The notes: generated by a model not told the origin, from the sequence alone. Counted from the first letter of the stretch, positions 43,570-52,907 are shown. The stretch is 64,000 bases of DNA from an uncultured Collinsella sp. (GCA_902493535.1 CABUQG010000004.1:21511-85510), one strand, 5' to 3'. Program-made: numbers and translations.

Positions 43570-45129
43570 ATGACTAATAAGATCGGAAAAAAGCGTAAGA
43601 TCACATTCTGGACGCGCTTGGGCTTTGGTATGGGCGGTATGCTCAATTCCGGTGCCCTGACCTTTACGCACAGCTACATGGTGCTGTTCCTGTCCACGGA
43701 GTGTGGCCTGTCCGCAGGCGAGGCTGCACTGATCAGCTCGTTTGCCATCTATGTCAACGCCATTCTTTGCCCGCTGATGGGCTTTGTGGCCGATAACTTC
43801 TATGCCACCAAGATTGGCCGCATCTTTGGTCGTCGTCGTTTCTGGATCTTGCTGGCCATCCCGATGATGATCGCCGAGCCGCTCATCTTCGTGGCTACGC
43901 CGTTTGGCTTCCCGTACTACTTTGTGCTGTACCTGATCTACAACGTCGCGTACACGTTCTGCACCGCCAACCTGTCGCCGCTTACCATCGAGATGACCGA
44001 CGACTTTAAGGAGCGTACGTACCTCACCGGCTACAAGCATCTCTTTGGTAACGCCGCCGGCTTCCTGATGGCTGCACTCGTCGGCTTTGGCTTTGGCACC
44101 TTCGGCGAGACCAACCCGTTCAGCTACTTCATCATTGCTACGGTCAACGCTTCGGTCATGGCAATCTCGCTGCTCTGCGTGTACCTGTCCACGTGGGAGC
44201 ACACCCCCGAGGAGGTCGCTCAGGAGAAGATCGAGAGCGTCGGCGAGGGCATCAAGAAGTTCTTTATCGACGTTATCTCCACCTTCCGCAACAAGTCCTT
44301 CCGCAAGGTCCTGTATGCACAGGTCTCCACGAAGCTTGCTGCTGCCTGCTGGTCTGCGTGCCTGTCCTTCTTCATCGTCTACTGCCTGCAGATTCCTAAG
44401 TCCTACGAGTCCGTGATGGAGATGCCTGGCAAGGTCGTCGCTATCGTCTGCACCGCCATCTGGGTCGCCCTCATGGCCAAGAAGGGCTTCCACAAGTCTT
44501 GGTACCTGGCAAATGTCGGTTGCGCTGCGTGCATCATCGCCTTCAACTACTTCGCCTTTGGTCAGATCAACGGCACCTCCACGGTCGCCATCGCCATGAT
44601 CGCCTACCCCATCATCTTCGCCATCTGGAAGTTCTTCTATGTCGGCTTCCAGTACCTGCCCGATGTTCTGCTCAACTACATCCCCGATGTCGATGAGCTC
44701 ATCACCCTGCGTCGTCGCGAGGGTATCTACAGCTCCGCTCAGCAGCTCTGCCAGCAGATCGCCCAGGCTATCGCCGTCAACGTATGGGCTATCGTCCTTG
44801 CTGCCTCCGGCTTCATTCAGACCGCCGGCAATAGCGACGCCGTGACCCAGCCCGCTACCGTGCCTCTGTATATCTGCGGCTACATGATCATCGGCTGCGC
44901 CGGCTTCTTCCTGCTTGCAGCCGTCCTTGCCCGCGGCATCAAGATCGACAAGGAGCAGTGCGACGTCCTTTGCGACGAGATTCACCGAGTCAAGGAGGGT
45001 GGCAAGATGGCCGACGTCAAGCCCGAGGTCAAGGCGCTTTGCGAGGAGCTCTCCGGCTTTAAGTACGAGGACTGCTTTGCCCACAACAACGTTGGCTTCC
45101 AGGACGGTAGCGTAACTCCCGCCGAGTAA
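43570..45129 (+). CDS. GPH-family (glycoside-pentoside-hexuronide) cation symporter
   Basis: A 519-residue membrane protein with about 12 segments and family features GFGMGGMLNSGALTFTHSY at the start, the loop GRIFGRRRFWILLAIPMM and ERTYLTGYKHLFGN. The C-terminus has a 60-residue soluble tail. It probably imports oligogalacturonides or unsaturated uronates by H+ or Na+ symport, judged from the operators before it and the pectin enzymes after it. ATG at 43570 with AGAGGGAG upstream is chosen over the earlier in-frame start at 43492, which lies close to the operator. Confidence 0.87.
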   Translation: MTNKIGKKRKITFWTRLGFGMGGMLNSGALTFTHSYMVLFLSTECGLSAGEAALISSFAIYVNAILCPLMGFVADNFYATKIGRIFGRRRFWILLAIPMMIAEPLIFVATPFGFPYYFVLYLIYNVAYTFCTANLSPLTIEMTDDFKERTYLTGYKHLFGNAAGFLMAALVGFGFGTFGETNPFSYFIIATVNASVMAISLLCVYLSTWEHTPEEVAQEKIESVGEGIKKFFIDVISTFRNKSFRKVLYAQVSTKLAAACWSACLSFFIVYCLQIPKSYESVMEMPGKVVAIVCTAIWVALMAKKGFHKSWYLANVGCAACIIAFNYFAFGQINGTSTVAIAMIAYPIIFAIWKFFYVGFQYLPDVLLNYIPDVDELITLRRREGIYSSAQQLCQQIAQAIAVNVWAIVLAASGFIQTAGNSDAVTQPATVPLYICGYMIIGCAGFFLLAAVLARGIKIDKEQCDVLCDEIHRVKEGGKMADVKPEVKALCEELSGFKYEDCFAHNNVGFQDGSVTPAE

Positions 45130-45152
45130 GGCCGACATATCGTCCAAATCAC

Positions 45153-45196
45153 AGGGCCGTGCCACCGGAATTCCGCCGGCAGGCACGGCCCTTTTT
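45153..45196 (+). terminator. Rho-independent terminator after the symporter gene
   Basis: An 11-bp stem AGGGCCGTGCC/GGCACGGCCCT encloses a CCGG/CCGG mini-stem and is followed by TTTTT. Confidence 0.85.
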
Positions 45197-45244
45197 CAAC
45201 AGCGTACAATTTGCCTTTAGAGCATCTTTTTGAGGGAGAAACCC

Positions 45245-46840
45245 ATGGAGACGAACGTTATCTGGCGCAACGCCCGCGCGGCCGTGATCGAGCTTGACGA
45301 CGGCGGTTACTTTACCTGCGCCGATACGTGGGAGATCTTTGTCAACGACGAGCCCGCCGGTACCACGAATACGGTCGAGACCTATGTCGACGGCCTGACC
45401 CCCGGCAAGCGCAACCTGGTTCGTTTTGTTTGTGGCGAGCGTGAGCTGAGCGTAGGTGTCACCACGCCGGCTGAGCCCTTTACCATCAACGTTCGCGACT
45501 GTGGCGCCAAGGGCGATGCCGAGCATGATGACACCACCAACATCCAGGCTGCCATCATGGCCTGTCCCAAGGACGGGCGCGTGCTGATTCCCGCCGGTAG
45601 CTATCGTATCAAGTCCCTCTTCCTTAAGAGCAATATCAACATCGAGCTCGTCGACGGGGCAGTGCTGCTGGCCCGCCACGATCGTGCCGCGCTTGCCTAC
45701 ATTCCGGGCACGGTCACGGGCAACGAGGGCGCCGGTTATGCCGGTACCGATATGCTGCCCCTGGGCCGCTGGGAGGGGGAGAGCTTCTCGACCTACTGTT
45801 CTACCTTTACGGGTCTGGGCGTGCACGACGTGTGCATCTATGGTCGCGGCGCGATTGACGGTCAGACCGATTTTGCCGAGGACAACTGGTGGAACAAGGA
45901 CTTTAAGAACATCTTCCGCCCCGAGGAGGGTCGTGAGGTCGCCCGCCCGCGCATGATCTTCCTGTCCGAGTGCCAAAACGTGAGCCTTGCCGGCTTTACC
46001 GTGCGCAACAGCCCAGCGTGGAATATCCATCCCGTCCTGTCCGAGCATGTCGACGCGCTCTGCCTGTCAATCGAGGGTCCCAAGAACTCCCACAACACCG
46101 ACGGCTTCGATCCCGAGAGCTGCGGCTTTGTCCGCATCCTTGGCTGTCAGTTCTCGGTGGGCGACGACTGCATCGCCATCAAGAGCGGCAAGCTGGGCAT
46201 TGAGCCCGAGCTTCGTCCCGCCACGCACGACGTGTTGATCTCGCACTGCTACATGCACGACGGCCATGGTGCCGTGGTGCTGGGATCCGAGGCTGCCGGC
46301 GGCATCAAGGACCTTACCGTGAGCAAGTGCCTCTTTGAGCGCACCGACCGCGGCCTGCGCGTCAAGACCCGCCGCGGGCGCGGCAAGGATGCCGTCAACG
46401 AGGGCATTACCTTTGAGCACATTCGCATGGACGAGGTGCTCACGCCCTTCGTGGTCAACTCCTTCTACTTCTGTGACAAGGACGGCAAGACCGATTACGT
46501 GCAGTCTCGCGAGGCTTTGCCTGTCGACGACCGCACGCCCGGCTTTGGTGCCACGACGTTTTGCGATATCGAGGCCACCAACTGCCATGCTGCCGCGGCT
46601 TATATCACGGGTCTGCCCGAGAGCAAGGTGACACGTCTGACGTTCCAAGACGTTCACGTTACCTTTGCCGACGATGCCGAGCCCTTTGTGCCGGCCATGG
46701 CCTGTGGTGTGGAGCCGATGGTGCGTCAGGGCATCATTGCGCAAAACGTTGCCGTGCTCGACCTGCAAAACGTGGTGATCGAGGGCCAGGACGGCGAGGA
46801 GCTGCAGCTCCAGAACGTCGACAAGGTTATCCGTTCCTAA
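45245..46840 (+). CDS. GH28 polygalacturonase / exo-galacturonosidase, cytoplasmic
   Basis: A 531-residue right-handed beta-helix glycosidase. All GH28 catalytic motifs are present: NTD at 284-286, DD at 307-308 (GDDCIAIKSG), GHG at 340-342 and RVK at 372-374. An N-terminal beta-sandwich of about 85 residues precedes the helix. There is no signal peptide, so it likely removes galacturonate from imported oligomers. ATG at 45245 follows GAGGGAG. It begins a run of five closely spaced pectin genes. Confidence 0.9.
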   Translation: METNVIWRNARAAVIELDDGGYFTCADTWEIFVNDEPAGTTNTVETYVDGLTPGKRNLVRFVCGERELSVGVTTPAEPFTINVRDCGAKGDAEHDDTTNIQAAIMACPKDGRVLIPAGSYRIKSLFLKSNINIELVDGAVLLARHDRAALAYIPGTVTGNEGAGYAGTDMLPLGRWEGESFSTYCSTFTGLGVHDVCIYGRGAIDGQTDFAEDNWWNKDFKNIFRPEEGREVARPRMIFLSECQNVSLAGFTVRNSPAWNIHPVLSEHVDALCLSIEGPKNSHNTDGFDPESCGFVRILGCQFSVGDDCIAIKSGKLGIEPELRPATHDVLISHCYMHDGHGAVVLGSEAAGGIKDLTVSKCLFERTDRGLRVKTRRGRGKDAVNEGITFEHIRMDEVLTPFVVNSFYFCDKDGKTDYVQSREALPVDDRTPGFGATTFCDIEATNCHAAAAYITGLPESKVTRLTFQDVHVTFADDAEPFVPAMACGVEPMVRQGIIAQNVAVLDLQNVVIEGQDGEELQLQNVDKVIRS

Positions 46841-46944
46841 CTCGGGTTGATGACCAGGGCTGCATTGTCGGATAAATCGGCAATGCAGCCCTTGTGCGAT
46901 ACGGCCGTGTGCGCTGCGCTACGCATCATGGTGAAAGGGAATAC

Positions 46945-47754
46945 ATGCTCAATAAAACGATTCCTGTCGGGGTCGATGGCTCGTCTGCCACGATTACGTC
47001 TTATGTTTTTGCCCCGACCGAAGATGCTTATGCTCTAAAACCGCTGCCTGCAGTTGTGGTCGTGCCAGGAGGCGGCTACGATCACGTTTCGCCGCGCGAA
47101 GGCGAGCCGGTAGCGCTCCGTTTGTTGGCGATGGGCTACCAGGCGTTTGTGCTGAACTACTCGGTTGCTCCGGCTGTCTATCCGCTGGCATTGCAAGAAC
47201 TCGCGCGGGCGGTCGATACCGTCCGAAGCCATGCGGCAGAGTACTGTGTCGATCCTGATCGGATTACGGTCATGGGTTTTTCGGCCGGTGGGCATCTGGT
47301 TGGCTTGCTCGGGGCGCTTTGGGACCAACCTTGGCTTGCAGAGTCGATTGCGGCATCGCCTGAGTCGATTCGGCCTGACACACTTTGCTTGGGCTACCCG
47401 GTCGTAAGCTCGGGGGCCTATGCTCATCGTGGTTCATTTGAACACCTAACGGGTGCCGATGGCGCTTTGGCTCAAAAGTTGTCGATCGAGAATATGGTGG
47501 GCGAGGGCTTCCCCCGTACGTTCTTGTGGCATACCGCCGAGGATGCATCGGTGCCAGTTCAAAATAGCCTCCTTCTTGCGCAGGTTCTTGCCGACCACGG
47601 GATTGGCTTTAGCCTACATGTCTTTCCGCATGGAAAGCATGGGGCATCGCTCGCCACGGCCCTAACGGCATTTAAGGGCTGCGCCGAGCATATTCAGCCA
47701 CAAGTTCAGGGCTGGCCTGAACAGTTCGTTGCATGGGAGCGTGATGGACGATGA
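46945..47754 (+). CDS. Alpha/beta hydrolase esterase (acetyl-ester hydrolase type)
   Basis: A 269-residue serine esterase. VVVVPGGGYDHVSPREGEP is the oxyanion region and GFSAGGHL contains the nucleophile; an Asp follows in HTAEDASVP and the His is in FPHGKHG. This pattern is that of BD-FAE / acetyl-xylan-esterase-like proteins. No signal peptide. It overlaps the next gene by 4 bases (ATGA) and so is translated with it. In context it probably removes acetyl groups from pectic oligomers; a carbohydrate ester other than acetyl cannot be excluded. Confidence 0.82.
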   Translation: MLNKTIPVGVDGSSATITSYVFAPTEDAYALKPLPAVVVVPGGGYDHVSPREGEPVALRLLAMGYQAFVLNYSVAPAVYPLALQELARAVDTVRSHAAEYCVDPDRITVMGFSAGGHLVGLLGALWDQPWLAESIAASPESIRPDTLCLGYPVVSSGAYAHRGSFEHLTGADGALAQKLSIENMVGEGFPRTFLWHTAEDASVPVQNSLLLAQVLADHGIGFSLHVFPHGKHGASLATALTAFKGCAEHIQPQVQGWPEQFVAWERDGR

Positions 47755-49916
47755 GCGAAAGTATCTATACGCTGCGCGTTTCGAGGGCTGCGGCAGGAGC
47801 GTATCCAACGATTTCCGATGCCTTGGCGGCAGCCGATCAGCTCTATCCGGATGCCGAGCAACCGGTGATGATTCGCGTCGATCCGGGCGAGTATCGCGAG
47901 CGGGTCGAGATTCATCGCTCGCATGTGACGATTGAGGGAGAGACGGCTGACAGCGTGCGTATCGTGGGCAGCCTGGGTGCCAAGATGCCTTCGGAGGACG
48001 GCTCGGGCGTGGACGGCACGCTCGGCACGTTTAGGACCTATACCGTTTTGGTCGATGCCGACGACGTACGGCTCGAGAACCTCACAATCGTCAACGATGC
48101 GGGCGATGGGCGCGAGGTCGGTCAGGCGATTGCCCTGTATGCCGATGGCGACCGTCTGGTTGTCGATGCCTGCTGCATTAAGGGGCACCAGGACACACTG
48201 TTTTTGGGTCCGCTGCCGCCGCATGAGGCCAAACCGGGCGGATTCATTGGGCCCAAGCAGTTTGCGCCGCGTCGGGTGGGGCGCCAGTATTTTCGACGTT
48301 GCCGGATCGAGGGCGATGTCGACTTTATCTTTGGCGGCGCGCGTGCCTACTTTGAGGGGTGCGAGATTCGCTCGCTCAACCGCGATATGGATGTCAACGG
48401 GTATGTAACGGCAGCCTCCACGCCTAAAGGCGAGCCGTACGGATTTGTGTTCCACGGTTGTTCGTTTACTGCACCGGATGGCGTGGCGCCGGATTCGGTC
48501 TACCTGGGTCGTCCTTGGCGTGAATGGGCGCAAACTGTGCTGATCGATTGCTGGCTGGGGCGACATATCAAGCGCGAAGGCTGGTGGGATTGGAATAAGC
48601 CGGCGGCACACAACTGCGTGCAGTATGCTGGCGCGATTCTGCATGGGCCGGCGGGTGATACTACCGGCTGGGTGCCGTGGGCGAATGAACTCGATGTGAT
48701 GGCTGTCGCCCGGTACGCTCGCGAGCAGGTGCTTGCCGGTGTGGATGGCTGGGATCCCGAGGGCGGCGACGGTGATGCGGTTGAGACGGCTGAACTGTCT
48801 GCCAACGGCCGCACCGTGCACATCGAGACGTACTGCGAAGACGAACCTGCGCTGCGTGCCCGGCTGAAGCGCGAGGGGCGTTCGGCTGCTTTTACGGGCA
48901 AGACTCCTGCAGATTTTGAGGCATGGAAGATTGCGACCAGGACTCGTCTGTACGATGTTTTGGGCCTTTCGCTTATGGACCGCGTCCCGATTGAGATTCG
49001 TGAGCTCAGCCGCGTGCGGGTTGCCGGCGGCATCGTGCGCACCCATGCGATGCTGCAGGTGGAGCGCGACGTTTGGATGCCGTTCTACCTGCTCGAGCCG
49101 CAGTCGCCTAAGCTCGATGCGCGCGGCCGCAAGTGCTGCTATATCTGCCCACATGGCCATCAGGGAGCGGGTGCTGCAAGCGTAGCCGGTGTTGCGGGCG
49201 TGCCGGCGGTCGATGATGCCGTGCGTAAGTTCAATTACGACTACGGTCTGCGTTTGGCGCGTATGGGTTACGTGACCGTCTGCCCCGACGCACGCGGTTG
49301 GGGATACCGTCGTGACTGGAAGGGCCAGGGCGATGACGAGAACAGCTACTTGCGAGGGACGTGCCTAAACCAGGCACGTATGGCCGAGCCACTGGGTCTT
49401 ACGGTCGCGGGCCTCAACGCCTGGGATAACATGCGTCTGATCGATTACCTAGAGGCGCGCGGCGACATTGCCATGGACGACCTGGGCTGTTTTGGCTTTT
49501 CGGGCGGCGGATACATGACGCTGTATCTGGCGGCGCTCGACCCACGCGTATGCAAGACGTTTGTCTCGGGCTACCTGTACGGTGTCGATGATTCGCTGCT
49601 GCACCTCAACGGCAATTGCAGCTGCAACTACACACCCGGACTTTGGCGCTTGCTCGACATGGGCGATATTGCCTCGCTTATTGCGCCACGCCCGTTGTTA
49701 GTGCAGAGCTGCGAAGAAGATCATCTGAACGGTTCGCGCGGGCTGAAAAATGTCGATGAACAGCTCAAGATCGTGCGCGATGCCTACAAGTTGCTGGGCC
49801 GCAGAGATGCTCTGCGGCACGAGGTGTGTCCGGGTGGACACCATCTGGGAGTGACACATCTTGTCGAGGATATCGAATGGCTCGATTCGCACGTTGCGAA
49901 ATGCGACCGTGCATAG
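47751..49916 (+). CDS. Pectin methylesterase (CE8) fused to an alpha/beta hydrolase
   Basis: A 721-residue two-domain protein. Residues 1-330 are a CE8 pectinesterase beta-helix with QAIAL, GHQDTLF (Asp148), VDFIFGGARAYFE (Asp191) and LGRPW (Arg254), which cover the catalytic residues. Residues about 370-721 are an alpha/beta hydrolase with PHGHQGAG, GFSGGGYM (Ser584) and a C-terminal GGHH, resembling large carbohydrate acetyl esterases. No signal peptide or membrane segment is seen, so it acts in the cytoplasm. It would remove methyl and probably acetyl groups from imported oligogalacturonides. I know of no standard family with this order. Confidence 0.85.
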   Translation: MSESIYTLRVSRAAAGAYPTISDALAAADQLYPDAEQPVMIRVDPGEYRERVEIHRSHVTIEGETADSVRIVGSLGAKMPSEDGSGVDGTLGTFRTYTVLVDADDVRLENLTIVNDAGDGREVGQAIALYADGDRLVVDACCIKGHQDTLFLGPLPPHEAKPGGFIGPKQFAPRRVGRQYFRRCRIEGDVDFIFGGARAYFEGCEIRSLNRDMDVNGYVTAASTPKGEPYGFVFHGCSFTAPDGVAPDSVYLGRPWREWAQTVLIDCWLGRHIKREGWWDWNKPAAHNCVQYAGAILHGPAGDTTGWVPWANELDVMAVARYAREQVLAGVDGWDPEGGDGDAVETAELSANGRTVHIETYCEDEPALRARLKREGRSAAFTGKTPADFEAWKIATRTRLYDVLGLSLMDRVPIEIRELSRVRVAGGIVRTHAMLQVERDVWMPFYLLEPQSPKLDARGRKCCYICPHGHQGAGAASVAGVAGVPAVDDAVRKFNYDYGLRLARMGYVTVCPDARGWGYRRDWKGQGDDENSYLRGTCLNQARMAEPLGLTVAGLNAWDNMRLIDYLEARGDIAMDDLGCFGFSGGGYMTLYLAALDPRVCKTFVSGYLYGVDDSLLHLNGNCSCNYTPGLWRLLDMGDIASLIAPRPLLVQSCEEDHLNGSRGLKNVDEQLKIVRDAYKLLGRRDALRHEVCPGGHHLGVTHLVEDIEWLDSHVAKCDRA

Positions 49917-49985
49917 CCCCTCGGCATGCTGCAAATAAACGATACGTACCTGTATGGCCGCCAATGGGCGGATGAGGAGAAGATT

Positions 49986-50654
49986 ATGGAAACGAAGAGC
50001 TTGAGTGAATCGACTATTTGCTGCTTTGGCGACTCAACGACCTGGGGCGACAACGGCTGCGGTGGAGGAGGCAACGACATCTCGTGGACCTCGCATCTGG
50101 GCGCGTTGCTGGGAGGCGCGGTCATCGAGAACTTTGGCATCAAGGGCTCGCGTATCGCCGTCAAGGCCGACCGCAGCGATTCGTTTGTCGAGCGCCTGGA
50201 CGGTATCGACGATGCGGCCGATATCTACATTGTCTTTGGCGGCGTCAACGACTTTAGCCGCAACGTGCCGCTTGGCGAGTTGGGCAGTACCGATGTGCAT
50301 GAGTTCTACGGTGCGCTCGATTACCTGATCCGCACCATCACGGCACGCTCGCCTCGGGCAAAGCTCGTGTTTATGACGCCGTGCAAGACGAGCGGTAAGC
50401 ACGAGAAGGATATCCCGGCAAGCGATGAGCTCAATCACCTGGGGTTGACGCAGGTCGCCTACGTGCGGGCGATGCTCGAAGTCTGCGACCGCTACTCCGT
50501 TCCGGTGATTGACCTGTATGCGCAAAGTGGCATCAGCCCGTTTTTGCCAGAGCACCGCGAGCTTTATATGCCGGACGGTCTGCATTACAGTCCTGCCGGC
50601 TATGAGCGCCTGGCGCATCGCATCGCCGCGGGTCTCACCGCCGTTTGCCGCTAA
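49986..50654 (+). CDS. SGNH/GDSL hydrolase (carbohydrate acetylesterase type)
   Basis: A 222-residue SGNH hydrolase. Block I is CFGDSTTWG (Ser17), block III GGVNDF, and block V DGLHYSPAGYERLA with the catalytic Asp and His. Such proteins include rhamnogalacturonan acetylesterases, which suits the neighbours. No signal peptide. ATG at 49986 has GAGGAGAAG upstream; the frame is open further upstream but without a site. It is the last gene before a stem-loop that carries the next operator. Confidence 0.83.
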   Translation: METKSLSESTICCFGDSTTWGDNGCGGGGNDISWTSHLGALLGGAVIENFGIKGSRIAVKADRSDSFVERLDGIDDAADIYIVFGGVNDFSRNVPLGELGSTDVHEFYGALDYLIRTITARSPRAKLVFMTPCKTSGKHEKDIPASDELNHLGLTQVAYVRAMLEVCDRYSVPVIDLYAQSGISPFLPEHRELYMPDGLHYSPAGYERLAHRIAAGLTAVCR

Positions 50655-50668
50655 AAGTCTGCCGTTTG

Positions 50669-50706
50669 CGGGGAATATAGGGTTAACGTTCACCCTATAT
50701 TCCCCG
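50669..50706. repeat. 14-bp stem with an operator in its loop
   Basis: Perfect arms CGGGGAATATAGGG (50669-50682) and complement (50693-50706) enclose a spacer that is the regulon palindrome GTTAACGTTCAC. It lies between two pectin genes and has no T tract. Confidence 0.6.
50682..50693. promoter_or_regulatory. Hexuronate-regulon operator upstream of the GH105 gene (distal)
   Basis: GTTAACGTTCAC, one base off the consensus. TTCACC (50690-50695) can serve as -35 for TACACT (50714-50719). Confidence 0.65.
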
Positions 50707-50722
50707 TTCGCGTTACACTAGG

Positions 50723-50734
50723 GGTAACGTTCAC
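50723..50734. promoter_or_regulatory. Hexuronate-regulon operator upstream of the GH105 gene (proximal)
   Basis: GGTAACGTTCAC, 41 bases after the distal site and just past the -10, the same geometry as before uxaC and the symporter. Confidence 0.65.
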
Positions 50735-50761
50735 CTATCGTTTATGTCAGAGGGGACAGCA

Positions 50762-52000
50762 ATGGGTTGCAATCAAATCCTGGACCGTTATATCGAGCAG
50801 TTGATCGAAACCTCTACGCCGCAGGCGCCGGCTTGGAATATCGAAAAGATTCGCGCCGGCAAGGAGAACACCTGGAACTATATCGACGGCTGCATGATCA
50901 AGGCGCTCATCGAGCTGTATGAGATTACGGGCGAGCAGCGCTACCTGACGTTCGCCGATGACTACATCGATTTCTTTGTCCAGGACGACGGTACCATCAA
51001 GCATTACAACCCGCAGGAGTACAACCTCGATAACGTCAATGCGGGCAAGACCCTCTACAAGCTGTATGACCTGGTGGGCAAGCCCAAGTATCGCGCCGCC
51101 ATGGATACCATCTACCGCCAGCTCGAAACCCAGCCGCGCACCAAAGAGGGCGTGTTTTGGCACAAGGCCGTCTACCCCAACCAGATCTGGCTCGACGGCA
51201 TGTATATGGCGCAGCCGTTCTACATGCAGTATGAGCTGAGCTTCCACAACCGTCGTGCCTGCTCGGACAGCTTCCATATGTTCCAGGTTGTGCATGACCT
51301 GATGCGCAACCCCCTCAACGGTCTGTACTATCACGCTTACGACGCGAGTCGCAAACAGTTCTGGTGCGACCCGGTCACCGGCCTTTCGGCTAACTTCTGG
51401 CTGCGCGCCGAGGGCTGGTTCGCCATGGCGCTCATCGACACGTGGGAGCTCATGCCGCCTTCGATGTCAGCCGAGAAGGACGAGATCCGCAAGATGTTCC
51501 ACGATCTGATCGACGCCATGCTGCCGTATCAGGACGAGAAGACCGGCATGTGGCACCAGGTCATCAACCTGCCCAATATCGCCCCTAACTACCTAGAGGA
51601 GTCGGGCAGCGCCATCTTTGCCAACGCCATCATGAAGGGCGTGCGTCTGGGCGTGCTGGGCGAGCGTTACTATCAGTACGGCCGTCGCGCCTTCGATGGC
51701 ATCTGCGAAACCTGCCTGTCCGAGTGTGACGGGCAGCTGGCGCTCGACAACATCTGCCTGGTTGCGGGCTTGGGAAACACCGCGCACCGCGAGGGCACGT
51801 TTGATTACTACATGAGCGAGCCCGTGGTCAAAAATGATGCAAAGGGTGTGGCGCCGCTGGTGCTTGCCTATATCGAGACCATGCATCACGACAAGCTGGC
51901 CGGTAAGCGCGATCCGCTCGCCCCCTCGGGCGTGTGCTCCATCGAGGACCCGTTTGGCGGATACACCCCGGGCATCAACGCTCATAAGGGATGTGAATAA
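50762..52000 (+). CDS. GH105 unsaturated rhamnogalacturonyl/galacturonyl hydrolase
   Basis: A 412-residue (alpha/alpha)6-barrel protein of the YteR/YesR type that releases the 4,5-unsaturated uronate left by pectate lyases. QIWLDGMYMAQPF carries the catalytic Asp, and FWLRAEGWFAMALID is the family pattern (usually ARGNGW). No signal peptide. ATG at 50762 follows AGAGGGG; an in-frame start six codons earlier overlaps that site. The product would be 5-keto-4-deoxyuronate, which the isomerase and SDR at 56.5-58.1 kb can process. Confidence 0.87.
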   Translation: MGCNQILDRYIEQLIETSTPQAPAWNIEKIRAGKENTWNYIDGCMIKALIELYEITGEQRYLTFADDYIDFFVQDDGTIKHYNPQEYNLDNVNAGKTLYKLYDLVGKPKYRAAMDTIYRQLETQPRTKEGVFWHKAVYPNQIWLDGMYMAQPFYMQYELSFHNRRACSDSFHMFQVVHDLMRNPLNGLYYHAYDASRKQFWCDPVTGLSANFWLRAEGWFAMALIDTWELMPPSMSAEKDEIRKMFHDLIDAMLPYQDEKTGMWHQVINLPNIAPNYLEESGSAIFANAIMKGVRLGVLGERYYQYGRRAFDGICETCLSECDGQLALDNICLVAGLGNTAHREGTFDYYMSEPVVKNDAKGVAPLVLAYIETMHHDKLAGKRDPLAPSGVCSIEDPFGGYTPGINAHKGCE

Positions 52001-52001
52001 C

Positions 52002-52907
52002 GTGGGGGCTATTACTCCGGGCGTACGTTTGCACGACCTTCCGCAGGGGACCGTCGAGGAACGCATTCGTATGGCGGGAGAGCTGGGCTTTTCGTGCATT
52101 CAACTGCCGAGCAAGGTGCTCTACGCATCGATGGGGATCGATCGAGGCGGCCTGGCCCGCGAGCTTGCCGACCATTTGCGTGCGGTGCTCGACGAGGCGG
52201 GCGTTTCGGTCGCCGTGCTCGGCTGTTATAAGAATCTGGCGACGCCCGATCGACAACAGCTCATGGATAACATTGCCGAGTACGAGGCGTGCTTGAATTT
52301 TGCCCAGATGCTCGGCGGATGCCCGGTTGGCACCGAGACCGGTCGTCCCAATGCGCAGAACCGCGTCGCGGACGACCGCATGACCGACGAGGCACTCGAT
52401 GCGTTTGCAGACGGACTTGCACACGTCTGCGATCGGGCCGAGGCTGTGGGCGGGCAAATACTGATCGAGCCCGGTTGGAACGAGACGGTTAATACGCCGG
52501 ATCGCTGCAGTGAGGTGCTGGAGCGCGTCTCGAGCCCGTCGCTCGGCGTGATCTACGACCCAGTGTCGCTGCTGCACCCCAGCGTCGTTGACGAAGCGCA
52601 GGAAATCACAGCGCGCATGCTCTACTTATGCGGCAGTAAGATCCGCGTGCTGCACGCCAAGGATTTTGAGGTCGTTGATAACGAGGACGAAGCCGGTTGG
52701 TGCGACGGTACGGGTTCACGCCTGGTGTGCCACGGCGTGGGCGAGACGGGTCGCTATGACTTTGAGCCCGTGGTGGCCTGGGCTGCCGCCGCCTGCCCTG
52801 GGATTCCCTGCGTGGTCGAGAACAGCGTGCCGGCGACGGCGGCTGACTGCCTGGCGACACTCGAGCACATGTCCGCTCGCTGCGGGGCTCCGCATCGCGA
52901 GTTATAG
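52002..52907 (+). CDS. Sugar phosphate isomerase/epimerase-like TIM barrel
   Basis: A 301-residue xylose-isomerase-like TIM barrel (AP endonuclease 2 superfamily). Metal-ligand motifs are visible as LIEPGW, IYDPVSLLHP, VLHAKDFE and VVENSVP. The substrate is unknown; its position directly after the GH105 gene (1 base after the stop codon) suggests a role in uronate or rhamnose handling. The GTG start with AAGGGA about 10 bases upstream is chosen because any earlier start would overlap the GH105 gene by 170 bases. Confidence 0.78.
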   Translation: MGAITPGVRLHDLPQGTVEERIRMAGELGFSCIQLPSKVLYASMGIDRGGLARELADHLRAVLDEAGVSVAVLGCYKNLATPDRQQLMDNIAEYEACLNFAQMLGGCPVGTETGRPNAQNRVADDRMTDEALDAFADGLAHVCDRAEAVGGQILIEPGWNETVNTPDRCSEVLERVSSPSLGVIYDPVSLLHPSVVDEAQEITARMLYLCGSKIRVLHAKDFEVVDNEDEAGWCDGTGSRLVCHGVGETGRYDFEPVVAWAAAACPGIPCVVENSVPATAADCLATLEHMSARCGAPHREL

